From Comamonadaceae bacterium (lineage in GTDB: Bacteria; Pseudomonadota; Gammaproteobacteria; Burkholderiales; Burkholderiaceae_C), in contig CANBWK010000022.1 of the NCBI GenBank assembly GCA_947373105.1, positions 1 through 33,806 on the forward strand: DNA of 33,806 nt, read 5' to 3'. The notes under the pieces were generated by a model. The model was not told the origin of the DNA. It saw only the letters and a list, made by a program, of their open reading frames with translations, and made no database searches. The first letter of the stretch is position 1. Every line of letters begins with the position of its first letter. A program made the translations under genes and the position numbers. Positions 15,997-24,775 of the stretch are shown here, piece after piece.

Positions 15997-16614
15997 TTAA
16001 CTGCGCAATCGGGCCAAATGACGTGCGAATCGATCTGCTGCAGCTTCCATGGTCAAAAGGTAATTGTCAACCTGCGCCCGAAAATAACGCCAAAACATCA
16101 ACGCGGGAATGGCGATGACAAGTCCGAAAGCTGTGTTGTACAAGGCCATGGAAATGCCGTGAGCAAGTTGAGCAGGTTGATTGTTGGAGGGTGACTGCGA
16201 GCCAAAAATTTCGATCATTCCGATGACCGTGCCCAAAAGCCCTAAAAGCGGGGCTGCAGACGCAATAGTTGCTATACCCGCCAAATAGCGCTCCAAGTCC
16301 CTGGCTGCAAGCCGGCCAGCGATCTCCATGGTATCCCGCACTTCAAGGTCTGTTGCGGCAGGCGAGTGTGCCAAGGTGTTCAGTCCACTGGCAAGGATAG
16401 GTCCAAGCACACCCATGTTCGACACTTGGGCAATGCGATCTTTCCCTGGGAACCCATCTTGGGTCAATTGCATGGCTTTTTCCAGGGTATGAGGAGGCAT
16501 CACGAGACTGGGACGCAATTGGATGAGGCGTTCTATGATTAATGCTACCGCCAAGATCGAGCAAATAATCAATGGCCAAATGGGCCATCCGGCGGCTTGT
16601 ATGATGGACAGCAA
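15997..16614 (-). CDS. exbB: ExbB/TolQ/MotA-family proton channel protein
   Basis: The product (205 aa with the start below) has three membrane spans: WPIWPLIICSILAVALII near the N-terminus and two more around IASAAPLLGLLGTVIGMIE and ALYNTAFGLVIAIPALMFW. LLGLLGTVIGMI is the family signature. I choose TTG at 16614 (giving MLSIIQAAGW), because AAGGA lies eight bases upstream; the TTG at 16653 would add 13 unlikely residues and lacks such a site. It is the first gene of the minus-strand envelope block. Together with ExbD it forms the proton-driven motor in the inner membrane. Confidence 0.95.
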   Translation of the reverse strand: MLSIIQAAGWPIWPLIICSILAVALIIERLIQLRPSLVMPPHTLEKAMQLTQDGFPGKDRIAQVSNMGVLGPILASGLNTLAHSPAATDLEVRDTMEIAGRLAARDLERYLAGIATIASAAPLLGLLGTVIGMIEIFGSQSPSNNQPAQLAHGISMALYNTAFGLVIAIPALMFWRYFRAQVDNYLLTMEAAADRFARHLARLRS

Positions 16615-16992
16615 AGTGAAGTTCCTTCCATGATTTCCACGACACAAAAGCAATCAGATTGCTTTCAAACTTGCCCCGATTATGTACGAAGCTGCGACTC
16701 AGTTAGACTGAAGCTGATACCTTTTGCACTTACTCACAATTTCTGTGGATAACTTTGTGAAGAACTTTAGCGTTATCGTGGAATCTTTCTGAATTCTGTC
16801 TTTATTTTTTCATTCATAAAAAATTAAATTAACAATTTATTCATATAAATCATTGGCTTAAAGTTGTTTCCTTATGAGTTTTGTTTGTAAATTTAAACGA
16901 TTAATCCATTTGATGTATTTTGTGGAGTACCTTCGCACGTCAGCGCTTTTTGCGAGCCACCAAATGGCTTGCCTAGCCCACTGGAATAGAGC
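16615..16992. other. Gene-free AT-rich divergent promoter region (exbB / xseA)
   Basis: These 378 bases between the divergent exbB and xseA hold no convincing ORF on either strand. The part from about 16735 to 16920 is markedly AT-rich. A possible xseA promoter is TTGTTT (16864-16869) with TAAATT (16888-16893) at 18 bases spacing, weak by eye. A consensus DnaA-box sequence is listed separately. No hairpin terminator, repeat array or tRNA is seen. Confidence 0.6.
16744..16752 (-). promoter_or_regulatory. Consensus DnaA-box sequence (9-mer)
   Basis: The plus strand reads TGTGGATAA, the complement of the DnaA consensus TTATCCACA, next to an AT-rich stretch. One copy only was found here, with no cluster, no dnaA/dnaN/parAB genes and no other origin sign. 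It may be chance or a minor DnaA-titration or regulatory site. Confidence 0.35.
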
Positions 16993-18291
16993 ATGAACGA
17001 CGACAACCCACTCAATACAACGCGTGTCTGGGCTGTTGGCGCGCTTTGCCGCGCCATTGCTGATGCTTTGGATTCACGCTTCAATCCTGTCGCGGTTCGC
17101 GGGGAGATTTCGGGTTTTTCCCGCGCTGTGAGCGGGCATTGTTATTTTTCTATCAAGGATGCGACCGGTCAAATTCGTTGCGCCATGTTCAAACGATCTG
17201 CCGGTTTGCTCGATTTTTCACCAAAAGACGGTGAGTTGGTCGAGGTTCGTGGCCGACTAGGGGTTTACGAGGCCCGAGGTGACCTGCAGCTGATTGTGGA
17301 GTCGATGCAGAAAGCGGGCCAAGGCGCCTTGTTCGAGCAGTTTTTGCGCCTCAAAGCCAAGCTCGACACAGAAGGCTTGTTTGATCCTGTTCGAAAACGC
17401 AGTCTTCCTGTATCGCCTCGAAGCATCGGCGTGGTCACCTCATTGGGCGCTGCCGCATGGCATGACGTGGTGACGGCGCTGCAGCGGCGGGTGCCACATA
17501 TACCGGTCATTCTGGCGCCTGCATCTGTTCAGGGTCTTGCTGCAGCACCGAGCTTGGTCAGTGCTTTGCTGCAGCTCTTCGCACAAATTGAGGCGGGGAC
17601 GCAGGCGATTGACGTTATTTTGCTGGTGCGTGGCGGAGGCTCGATGGAAGATTTGTGGTCCTTCAATGACGAGCAGTTGGCGCGAACCATTGTGGCCAGT
17701 CCGGTGCCCATCATTTGTGGCGTAGGGCATGAAACTGACTTTACGATCGCCGATTTTGTGGCCGATGTCAGGGCCCCTACACCCACTGCGGCAGCTGAAA
17801 TGGCGTCGCAGCCTTTGCAAGTCTGGCTTGATGCATTCGAACTCATGCGCGATCGGCTTGACAGCGCTTTGCACACGCATTTGGATAGGCAAGCTCAGAG
17901 GGTCGATACCCTGGCGGCTCGCATAGGTCGTCCTTCATCCCGCATGGCAGGACATCGTTTGATGTTGAACCAGCTTGCACAACAGCTTCAATTTTGTCGC
18001 ACGCATGCTGTGCGTGAGCATCGGCAGATGCTACTGCGGTGGACTGAACGTTTGCCGCAAGCTGCCGCACGCGATCTTGATGCCCGCAGTGATCGTCTGG
18101 CAAGGGCTCAATTGCGTCTGGATCTTCTCGATCCACGGCTGGTACTGGAAAGGGGTTACGCCTGGTTAACCCAAGAGAATGGACATGCCTTAACCTCGGT
18201 CCTCAATATGGAGCCCGGGCAGTCGCTGATGGCCACGCTTGCAGATGGCCAGGTGCCCTTGACCGTGGCGGGACAACCCCTCAAGACCTAA
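16993..18291 (+). CDS. xseA: Exodeoxyribonuclease VII large subunit
   Basis: The 432-residue catalytic subunit of ExoVII degrades single-stranded DNA from both ends. An N-terminal OB-fold (about 10-105) contains VRGEISGFSRAVSGHCYFSI. The nuclease core has SIGVVTSLGAAAWHDV, VRGGGSMEDLWSFND (about 213-227) and GVGHETDFTIADFVADVRAP, all hallmark XseA blocks. A coiled-coil segment follows, and the tail GYAWLTQENGHAL is normal. The small subunit XseB is not adjacent; sodB follows 82 bases downstream, an arrangement I recall from Burkholderiales. The ribosome binding site is weak. Confidence 0.97.
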   Translation: MNDDNPLNTTRVWAVGALCRAIADALDSRFNPVAVRGEISGFSRAVSGHCYFSIKDATGQIRCAMFKRSAGLLDFSPKDGELVEVRGRLGVYEARGDLQLIVESMQKAGQGALFEQFLRLKAKLDTEGLFDPVRKRSLPVSPRSIGVVTSLGAAAWHDVVTALQRRVPHIPVILAPASVQGLAAAPSLVSALLQLFAQIEAGTQAIDVILLVRGGGSMEDLWSFNDEQLARTIVASPVPIICGVGHETDFTIADFVADVRAPTPTAAAEMASQPLQVWLDAFELMRDRLDSALHTHLDRQAQRVDTLAARIGRPSSRMAGHRLMLNQLAQQLQFCRTHAVREHRQMLLRWTERLPQAAARDLDARSDRLARAQLRLDLLDPRLVLERGYAWLTQENGHALTSVLNMEPGQSLMATLADGQVPLTVAGQPLKT

Positions 18292-18373
18292 GACCATTTG
18301 GATGCTGCGAGGCGTCCCTTGCTGGCTCGTCCTACAATGCATGGGTTGTTTTTCTACACTTCAAGAGGATCTC

Positions 18374-18955
18374 ATGGAACATACATTGCCCGCATTGCCT
18401 TACGCCATCGATGCATTGGCGCCAAACTACAGCCAGGAAACGCTCGAATTCCACCATGGAAAGCACCACAATGCCTATGTCGTGAACCTCAACAACCTTC
18501 AAAAAGGGACTGAGTTCGAAGCCATGAGCTTGGAAGAGATCATCAAAAAATCAAGTGGCGGCATCTACAACAATTCTGCCCAGATCTGGAACCATACATT
18601 TTTCTGGAACTGCATGAAGCCGCAGGGTGGCGGTGAGCCTTCTGGCGCTTTGGCTGCGGCCATCAATGCCAAGTTTGGCAGCTACGCCGCTTTCAAAGAA
18701 GCTTTCGTCAAAAGCGCCGTCGGCAATTTCGGCTCTGGCTGGACATGGTTGGTCAAAAAAGCAGACGGTTCTGTCGATATTGTTAACATGGGCGCTGCTG
18801 GCACGCCTTTGACAACGGCTGACAAAGCTTTGCTGACAGTGGACGTCTGGGAGCATGCTTACTACATCGACTACCGCAATATGCGCCCCAAGTTTGTTGA
18901 AACATTCCTCGACAAGTTGGTTAACTGGTCGTTTGCTGAAGCCAATTTCGCTTAA
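18374..18955 (+). CDS. sodB: Superoxide dismutase [Fe]
   Basis: The 193-residue cytoplasmic enzyme dismutates superoxide to oxygen and hydrogen peroxide. Metal ligands are all present: His27 in FHHGKHH, His74 in QIWNHTFFW, and Asp157 and His161 in DVWEHAYY. Gln70 in NNSAQIWNH and the FFWNCM stretch are the markers for the iron rather than manganese form. ATG at 18374 has AGAGGA five bases upstream; the frame opens further upstream but without support. A strong terminator follows at 18981-19005. Confidence 0.98.
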   Translation: MEHTLPALPYAIDALAPNYSQETLEFHHGKHHNAYVVNLNNLQKGTEFEAMSLEEIIKKSSGGIYNNSAQIWNHTFFWNCMKPQGGGEPSGALAAAINAKFGSYAAFKEAFVKSAVGNFGSGWTWLVKKADGSVDIVNMGAAGTPLTTADKALLTVDVWEHAYYIDYRNMRPKFVETFLDKLVNWSFAEANFA

Positions 18956-18980
18956 ATTCAAGCCATTGAAGTTCGGCTCC

Positions 18981-19005
18981 AAAACCCGGCTCTGCCGGGT
19001 TTTTT
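18981..19005 (+). terminator. Intrinsic terminator after sodB
   Basis: CCCGGC (18985-18990)/GCCGGG (18994-18999) with loop TCT is followed by a run of six T. It ends 19 bases before the start of the FAD oxidoreductase gene, so that gene either relies on read-through or has a promoter overlapping the hairpin. Confidence 0.93.
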
Positions 19006-19024
19006 GTTTGAAGGCAAAGGCAAG

Positions 19025-20143
19025 ATGGATACGGTAGACACAATAGTTGTGGGTGCAGGTGTGGTGGGCTTGGCTGTGGCCCGGGCGCTGGCCCTGCAGG
19101 GGCTAGAGGTCATGATTCTTGAATCGGAGAATGCCATCGGGACAGGCACCAGTTCTCGTAACAGCGAGGTGATACACGCAGGGATTTATTACGCAGCAGG
19201 CTCTTTGAAAGCGCGTTTATGTGTGCAAGGCAAAGAAATGCTCTATGCCTACTGCAACGCGCGTGGCGTGGGACACAAACGCTGTGGCAAATTGATAGTG
19301 GCAACCTCACCTGAGCAGGTGGAACAGCTCGACACCATAGCGGCCAAAGCCCGAACCAACGGTGTCAACGACCTGGTCCAGCTGAGTCGCGAGCAGGCGC
19401 TGGTCATGGAGCCTGCGCTGCGGTGTGAGGCGGCGTTGCACTCACCCAGTACCGGTATTGTGGACAGCCACGCGCTGATGCTGTCGTACTTGGGTGACCT
19501 GGAACATGCTGGCGGAATGCTGGCGCTCAATTCACGTGTGAAGGCAGCGAGATTAAGTCACGGTCCGAGCAGTCATCCCCATGTGATTGTGATGGAAGAT
19601 GGCATGGAGTTGAGCTGTCGCTACTTGGTCAACTCTGCGGGGTTAAGGGCTCCGGGTCTAACCCGCAGCATGTCGGGCTTGGCTGCACAATTCCAGCCCA
19701 GTGCTTATTACGCCAAAGGCAATTACTTTACGCTCTCAGGGCGATCGCCTTTCTCCCGTCTGATCTACCCTGTTCCAGAGGCTGCGGGTTTGGGTGTTCA
19801 CTTGACACTGGACTTGGGTGGTCAAGCCAAATTTGGTCCAGATGTGCAGTGGGTCGATTCGCCCGACGACCTGCTGGTCGACCCTCAGCGGGGCGATGCT
19901 TTTTATGCTGAAGTTCGCAAATACTGGCCGGACTTGCCTGACCATGCTTTGCAAGCCGGTTATGCGGGCATTCGCCCCAAAATCAGTGGGCCGAGCGAAG
20001 GGGCTGCAGATTTTTCAATTCAAGGGCCAGAAATGCACGGGGTCGCAGGTTTGGTCAATTTACATGGTATCGAGTCGCCAGGTTTAACGAGTTCTCTTGC
20101 CATCGCTGAATTGACACAACGTTTCTTAATGACGTCAAACTGA
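19025..20143 (+). CDS. FAD-dependent oxidoreductase, L-2-hydroxyglutarate oxidase (LhgO)-like
   Basis: The 372-residue protein is a DAO-family (PF01266) flavoenzyme. The FAD-binding Rossmann motif [15 protein letters not shown] starts near residue 9. [14 protein letters not shown] (about 43-56) is diagnostic of the L-2-hydroxyglutarate dehydrogenase/oxidase group. The C-terminal GIRPKISGP and [17 protein letters not shown] close the FAD site. It probably oxidises an L-2-hydroxyacid, such as L-2-hydroxyglutarate, and passes electrons to quinone or oxygen. The start at 19025 ([10 protein letters not shown]) is favoured over TTG at 19004, which overlaps the sodB terminator. A GGCAAAGG stretch serves as ribosome binding site. 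Exact substrate is inferred from family. Confidence 0.87.
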   Translation: MDTVDTIVVGAGVVGLAVARALALQGLEVMILESENAIGTGTSSRNSEVIHAGIYYAAGSLKARLCVQGKEMLYAYCNARGVGHKRCGKLIVATSPEQVEQLDTIAAKARTNGVNDLVQLSREQALVMEPALRCEAALHSPSTGIVDSHALMLSYLGDLEHAGGMLALNSRVKAARLSHGPSSHPHVIVMEDGMELSCRYLVNSAGLRAPGLTRSMSGLAAQFQPSAYYAKGNYFTLSGRSPFSRLIYPVPEAAGLGVHLTLDLGGQAKFGPDVQWVDSPDDLLVDPQRGDAFYAEVRKYWPDLPDHALQAGYAGIRPKISGPSEGAADFSIQGPEMHGVAGLVNLHGIESPGLTSSLAIAELTQRFLMTSN

Positions 20144-20230
20144 AAAGACAGAACATGGGCTGATTGGGATCAATGCGCTGGCTTTTGGAAGTCGCTATTG
20201 TCTTGTTATCTCATTCGAATGGAGGTCACC

Positions 20231-20449
20231 ATGACGACCAAGATCAATCTGGCTTATTGCAAGGAACGGAACGTGAGCGTGGATCTGAATCTGGGGTTCA
20301 GCCATTGCGTCATGGATCACCAGTGTTTCAGCGATGATGCATGCCCTTTAGATGGCCGTTTCCCATCCCGAGTTTCCAGCAAGGTCTGTAAACTGATGAT
20401 TCAAAACGGTGTACCTGAAAAATACAAATCCAGGTTGGATGAAAATTAA
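20231..20449 (+). CDS. Small cysteine-containing hypothetical protein (72 aa)
   Basis: ATG at 20231 has a strong GGAGG six bases upstream, so this start is preferred to ATG at 20198. The 72-residue product has five cysteines (10, 26, 32, 38, 53) and two histidines (25, 30), with [18 protein letters not shown] in the middle. Such spacing could bind a metal or form disulfides, but it fits no family I know. No signal peptide or membrane segment is seen. Its TAA overlaps the convergent pyrD stop: the two stops share the four bases TTAA at 20446-20449. Function unknown. Confidence 0.65.
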   Translation: MTTKINLAYCKERNVSVDLNLGFSHCVMDHQCFSDDACPLDGRFPSRVSSKVCKLMIQNGVPEKYKSRLDEN

Positions 20450-21498
20450 GCAGGGATTGTCGGCGCAGTTTTTTGCAGTGCTTTCGCCACTTCTGTGACC
20501 AAAGCCGGTCCTTTGTAGATGAGGCCGGTGTAAATCTGAACCACATCGGCGCCCGCCTTGATTTTGGCCAGCGCGTCTTGACCGCACAAGATACCGCCAA
20601 CACCGATGATCGGAAATTGAACGCCTAGTGCGGAGCGAAGTTGACCAATGACCCTATTGCTGGCTTCAAAAGCAGGTGTGCCTGACAGACCCCCAGTTTC
20701 GGTCGCATGCAGCATGCCCTGCACAGCCTCGCGGGCGAGGGTGGTGTTGGTAGCGATCACGCCATCCATGCCATGTTTGAGCAAGGTGGCAGCAATGACA
20801 CTCACTTGTGTTTCGTCCAAATCAGGTGCAATTTTTAAAAACAAAGGGACATGTCGGCCATGCTGAGCGCTCAGTAGGGCGCGGCGCTCGACCAAGGCGC
20901 CGAGCAAGCCGTCGAGGGCCTCGTCGCTTTGCAGCGCTCGTAGATTCTTGGTATTGGGACTGGAAATATTCACCGTCACATAGTCGGCATGTGGGTAGAC
21001 GCCGGACAGTGCGACAAGGTAGTCGTCCGTCGCGTTTTCGATGGGGGTGAGGGCGTTTTTGCCGATGTTTAAACCGAGCAAACGCCCCTGCTGGCGAAAG
21101 CGAGCTTGCTGCACATGCGCCACAAAGGCGTCCAGCCCCTCATTGTTAAAGCCCAGGCGGTTGATCAAGGCGTGTGCCTGGGGTAGGCGGAACATGCGCG
21201 GCTTGTCATTGCCCGGCTGGGCTTTGGGCGTAACCGTACCCACCTCGACAAAGCCAAAACCCATGGCGCCCAGGCCATCAATGCAGCGGGCGTTTTTGTC
21301 CAGGCCTGCTGCCAAGCCCACCCGGTTGGGAAATTGCAAACCTGCCAAGCTGATGGGGTCGCTGACAAAGGGCTGGCGGTAGAGCACATCCAGAAATGTG
21401 TTTTGAGTTTGGGCCAGCGCATTCAAGGTCAAGTCGTGTGCGGCTTCGGCGTCCAGGCTAAATAAAAAAGGGCGGGCGAGTGGATACAGGTTAATCAT
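20446..21498 (-). CDS. pyrD: Dihydroorotate dehydrogenase (quinone), class 2
   Basis: The 350-residue inner-membrane-associated FMN enzyme oxidises dihydroorotate to orotate in pyrimidine synthesis, with quinone as acceptor. Class 2 features are the N-terminal hydrophobic helix region ([18 protein letters not shown]), [26 protein letters not shown] and the catalytic-serine loop [21 protein letters not shown] and the final [16 protein letters not shown] bind FMN phosphate. The start at 21498 matches PyrD of relatives; the frame's earlier ATG at 21645 would run into the rpiA coding region. It is divergent from rpiA by 99 bases. Confidence 0.97.
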   Translation of the reverse strand: MINLYPLARPFLFSLDAEAAHDLTLNALAQTQNTFLDVLYRQPFVSDPISLAGLQFPNRVGLAAGLDKNARCIDGLGAMGFGFVEVGTVTPKAQPGNDKPRMFRLPQAHALINRLGFNNEGLDAFVAHVQQARFRQQGRLLGLNIGKNALTPIENATDDYLVALSGVYPHADYVTVNISSPNTKNLRALQSDEALDGLLGALVERRALLSAQHGRHVPLFLKIAPDLDETQVSVIAATLLKHGMDGVIATNTTLAREAVQGMLHATETGGLSGTPAFEASNRVIGQLRSALGVQFPIIGVGGILCGQDALAKIKAGADVVQIYTGLIYKGPALVTEVAKALQKTAPTIPA

Positions 21499-21597
21499 TG
21501 GATAATTTGCGCTTGCAGGTTGTGTGCGATTGGATGGATTGTCGCAAACATCACGTTTCTTTATTTCCGCCTTCTTTTTTGCACCAATGAATTTCAA

Positions 21598-22269
21598 ATG
21601 ACACAAGACGAACTCAAAGCGCTGGTAGGCCAAGCAGCCCTGCAATACGTGGTCCCTGGCGAAATTGTAGGTGTTGGCACCGGTTCAACGGTCAACAAAT
21701 TCATTGAAGCACTGGCCTCGGTGAAAGATCAGATCAAAGGGGCGGTTTCAAGTTCTGAAGCGTCTACCGCTCGCCTTCATGCGCTCGGCATCCGAGTTTT
21801 TGATTGCAATGATGTAACCGAGTTGTCGGTCTACATTGATGGTGCAGATGAAATTGATGCGCAAGGTCACATGGTCAAAGGTGGTGGAGCAGCCTTGACC
21901 CGCGAGAAAATTGTGGCCGCTCAGTCGCGCCAGTTTGTGTGCATTGCCGACGAAAGCAAGCTGGTCAAAACTTTAGGGGCTTTCCCTCTACCGGTGGAAG
22001 TGATTCCCATGGCCACTGCCCGCGTCATACGCCAATTCGCGGTCATGGGCGGTGTGGCTAAAATTCGGCAAAAAGACGGACATCCGTTGGTGACCGACAA
22101 CGGCCAACACATCTTGGATGTATCGGGCTTGCACATCACCGACCCATTAGCTTTTGAAACTCAGGTCAGCCAATGGCCCGGCGTGGTGACGGTGGGCGTG
22201 TTTGCTCACCAAAAATCGCATGTGTGTTTGCTGGGAACGGAAAACGGTGTGAAGACGTTGGTATTTTAA
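21598..22269 (+). CDS. rpiA: Ribose-5-phosphate isomerase A
   Basis: The 223-residue enzyme interconverts ribose-5-phosphate and ribulose-5-phosphate in the pentose phosphate pathway. The phosphate loop is [13 protein letters not shown] (25-37). YIDGADEID and [16 protein letters not shown] carry the catalytic Asp, Glu and Lys residues. It starts at MTQDELK (21598); the open frame upstream from 21520 is spacer. The ribosome binding site is poor. Its stop abuts the stop of livF with no bases between (22269/22270). Confidence 0.97.
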   Translation: MTQDELKALVGQAALQYVVPGEIVGVGTGSTVNKFIEALASVKDQIKGAVSSSEASTARLHALGIRVFDCNDVTELSVYIDGADEIDAQGHMVKGGGAALTREKIVAAQSRQFVCIADESKLVKTLGAFPLPVEVIPMATARVIRQFAVMGGVAKIRQKDGHPLVTDNGQHILDVSGLHITDPLAFETQVSQWPGVVTVGVFAHQKSHVCLLGTENGVKTLVF

Positions 22270-23004
22270 TCAACCGGACTTGGCGATTCGACCACCCAGA
22301 TAAGCCGCTCTGACCTCGTCGTTGGACCACAACTCGCCAGGCTTGCCTTGAACCGCCATTGTGCCGGTTTCAAGCACATAGCCACGGTCAGCGACTGACA
22401 GCGCCATGCGGGCGTTCTGCTCAACAAGCAGCACCGTGGTACCACGCCGCCGAATCTCGCCGATGATCGCAAATACCTTTTGAACGATCACTGGCGCGAG
22501 CCCCAGCGAAGGCTCGTCGAGCAACAGCAAGCGCGGCTTGGCCATCAATCCGCGCGCTACCGCAACCATCTGCTGCTGGCCGCCTGACAGTGTCCAGCCT
22601 AAGGCGTCGGCAAACGGTCTGATGTCCGGAAACAGGTCGAACATTTCATCCGATTCGATAACCAATTGCGACTTGGCTATGCGACCGCGGTTAGACGCAC
22701 CGAGCATGATGTTTTCCCGCGCTGTCAAGCCGGGAAAAAGGCGTCTACCTTCGGGGACATGGGCGATGCCGAGTTTGACGATCGTCTCGGGTGCGAGCCC
22801 GGCGATGGATTGGCCGTCAAAAATGATGTCTCCTTGCGCAGGCTTCATCAAGCCTGAGATGGTTCGCAGCGTGGTCGACTTGCCGGCGCCATTGGCTCCG
22901 AGCAGTGTGACGACTTCGCCTGCATCCACAGCGATCGACAGGCCGTGAAGCGCCTCGATCTCGCCGTAGCGAACGACCAGACCTTCAAGTGAAATCAGGG
23001 GCAT
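22270..23004 (-). CDS. livF: Branched-chain amino acid-type ABC transporter, ATP-binding protein LivF
   Basis: The 244-residue ATPase has Walker A GANGAGKST, ABC signature LSGGQQQMVAVARGL, Walker B LLLLDEPSLGLAP and H-loop region LLVEQNAR, as in LivF of high-affinity branched-chain amino acid importers (HAAT family). ATG at 23004 (MPLISLEGL) overlaps the end of the LivM-LivG fusion gene by 20 bases, suggesting translational coupling. An ATG at 23031 is also in frame. The last gene of the operon, it ends flush against convergent rpiA. What is transported is unknown. Confidence 0.95.
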   Translation of the reverse strand: MPLISLEGLVVRYGEIEALHGLSIAVDAGEVVTLLGANGAGKSTTLRTISGLMKPAQGDIIFDGQSIAGLAPETIVKLGIAHVPEGRRLFPGLTARENIMLGASNRGRIAKSQLVIESDEMFDLFPDIRPFADALGWTLSGGQQQMVAVARGLMAKPRLLLLDEPSLGLAPVIVQKVFAIIGEIRRRGTTVLLVEQNARMALSVADRGYVLETGTMAVQGKPGELWSNDEVRAAYLGGRIAKSG

Positions 23005-24775
23005 CGGGTTCGCTTCCCAAGTAGGCGGCAATCACGTCGGGCTGACGCAGCACCTCGGCAGCGACGCCATCGGCGATGCGTTTGCCGAAGTTCAGCACGG
23101 TGATGTGCTCGGCGACCTCGGTGACGAGTGTCATGTCGTGGTCAATGATCAGGATCGTTAAGCCTTTGGCTGCGATGCGTTTGAGCAAGTCTTGCAAGCC
23201 TATCTTTTCGCTCGAATTAAGGCCGGCAGCGGGTTCGTCTAGGAGCAGAAGCGTTGGGTTGCCGGCCAGAGCGCGAGCGATTTCGATCAGACGTTGATGG
23301 CCGTAGGAAAACCCAGTGACGAGTTCTTGCGCGCGGGCCTCCAGGCCGACGAAAGCCAGCGCTGCACGTGCGCGCGTGACAAGTGCCGCATGTCCTTTGT
23401 CGATCTCGTTACCAGGATGCTCAGCACCGATGATCACATTCTCCAGGGCTGTCATAGATCTGAACAACCTGATGTTCTGGAATGTTCGTCCTAGGCCGGC
23501 AGCAGTTCGAGCGTGTGGGGGTAGTGCAGTTACGTCCTGCCCGGCAAGCAAGATTTTGCCTGCAGTTCCGACATACAGACCAGAGAGTACATTGAGCGTC
23601 GTCGTCTTGCCCGAACCGTTGGGGCCAATGAGAGCGTGCACACTGCCGCGTCTGACCGAGAAAGAGATGTCGTCGACCGCCTTAACGCCGCCAAAGTGCT
23701 TGGCAAGACCTTGCACTTCGAGTGCGGGTGCTGATTCGACAGCAGATTTGCGTTGTGGCGGCGAGAGCATCAGGTCGGGAGCCGCATCGGTAAATGGTGG
23801 CAGTGGGAGCCAGCGGCGTAATTGGTCTTGAACGAAGCCCCAGATGCCGTCAGGCATGTAACGGATGATCAGCACGATAGACAGGCCGTAGATTGCAAGG
23901 TACAGGCCGGGAATGCTCTTCATGAAACGCAGGCTCTCAGGCAACACGATCAGCAGGCCGGTACCGATCAAGGCGCCCACCGGAGAGGCGACACCGCCCA
24001 GGAGTGTCATTGTGATGAAGACTATCGACTCACCAAAGCTGAACTGGTCGGGACTGACATAAGCAAAGCCTCCGGCGAACAAGCCGCCGCCAATTCCCCC
24101 GAGAACCGCTGAAAGGGCAAAGGCCGCAACTTTAACCTTGTAGACATTAACCCCGGCAACCCCAGCAGCGAGTTCGTTGTCGCGCACTGCGCGCATTGCT
24201 CTGCCCAGCGGGGTTTGTGGCAAGCGCCATACAAGGTAACCAATCAGCGCCAGTGCGAACACGCACAGCCCCAAGAAACCCTGAGAAGACTGGAACAGTT
24301 CGGGTCGCTGTATCTTGCCTACGCCATCGGGTCCATGTGTAACCGGGATCCAGTTGACCATGACCAAAGTGATAATCTGCTGAAAACTGATCGTGACCAT
24401 TGCCAGATAGTGACCGCCAAGCTTGAGTGTTGTCATTCCCAGCAATGCACCCATCACCAGCGCGAAACCTGAACCCATTGACAATGCGAGCCAGAAGTTC
24501 ATGTGCAGATCGGTGGTGCCGATTCCGACTGCATAGGCGCCGAAACCGAAGAATGCAGCTTGCGCCAGATTGATCTGGCCGCACAGTCCCAGCACGATGG
24601 TCAAGCCGAAGACGGCGATCCCGAAAGTTGCTGTCTGCACCAAGATGTGTACCGTGTAACCCTGCATCGGCACCAGCACAACAAGTGCAATCGCGAGTGC
24701 CGAGAACAGCGCGAATGCGAGAGTGCCAGCGACAGCGCGCCCAGGCTGATTTGAGGCGTTGACAGTTTTTTCCAT
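22985..24775 (-). CDS. LivM-LivG fusion: permease plus ATP-binding protein of a branched-chain amino acid-type ABC transporter
   Basis: One uninterrupted frame of 596 residues joins two subunits. Residues about 15-325 form a LivM permease with eight or so membrane spans. They include GQINLAQAAFFGFGAYAVG and the cytoplasmic coupling loop RAMRAVRDNELAAGVAGVN. After a linker rich in Pro and Ser (about 325-348) comes a LivG ATPase with Walker A GPNGSGKTTT, LIV-type GLGRTFQNIRLF, signature FSYGHQRLIEIARAL (usually LSYG) and Walker B LLLLDEPAAGLN. Such fusions occur in this transporter family, so it need not be an error. The ATG follows the livH TAG stop directly (TAGATG on the minus strand). Confidence 0.95.
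   Translation of the reverse strand: MEKTVNASNQPGRAVAGTLAFALFSALAIALVVLVPMQGYTVHILVQTATFGIAVFGLTIVLGLCGQINLAQAAFFGFGAYAVGIGTTDLHMNFWLALSMGSGFALVMGALLGMTTLKLGGHYLAMVTISFQQIITLVMVNWIPVTHGPDGVGKIQRPELFQSSQGFLGLCVFALALIGYLVWRLPQTPLGRAMRAVRDNELAAGVAGVNVYKVKVAAFALSAVLGGIGGGLFAGGFAYVSPDQFSFGESIVFITMTLLGGVASPVGALIGTGLLIVLPESLRFMKSIPGLYLAIYGLSIVLIIRYMPDGIWGFVQDQLRRWLPLPPFTDAAPDLMLSPPQRKSAVESAPALEVQGLAKHFGGVKAVDDISFSVRRGSVHALIGPNGSGKTTTLNVLSGLYVGTAGKILLAGQDVTALPPHARTAAGLGRTFQNIRLFRSMTALENVIIGAEHPGNEIDKGHAALVTRARAALAFVGLEARAQELVTGFSYGHQRLIEIARALAGNPTLLLLDEPAAGLNSSEKIGLQDLLKRIAAKGLTILIIDHDMTLVTEVAEHITVLNFGKRIADGVAAEVLRQPDVIAAYLGSEPDAPDFT

Noticed and set aside
15559..16194. 211-codon plus-strand frame
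   Set aside because: Antisense to exbD and exbB, which are certain; no family features.
16744..16752. Replication origin near the DnaA 9-mer
   Set aside because: Only one box is present, and dnaA, dnaN, gidA, parAB and iterons are all absent.
16893..17084. 63-codon minus-strand frame overlapping the xseA start
   Set aside because: Opposite to xseA's conserved N-terminus and without ribosome binding site or known motif.
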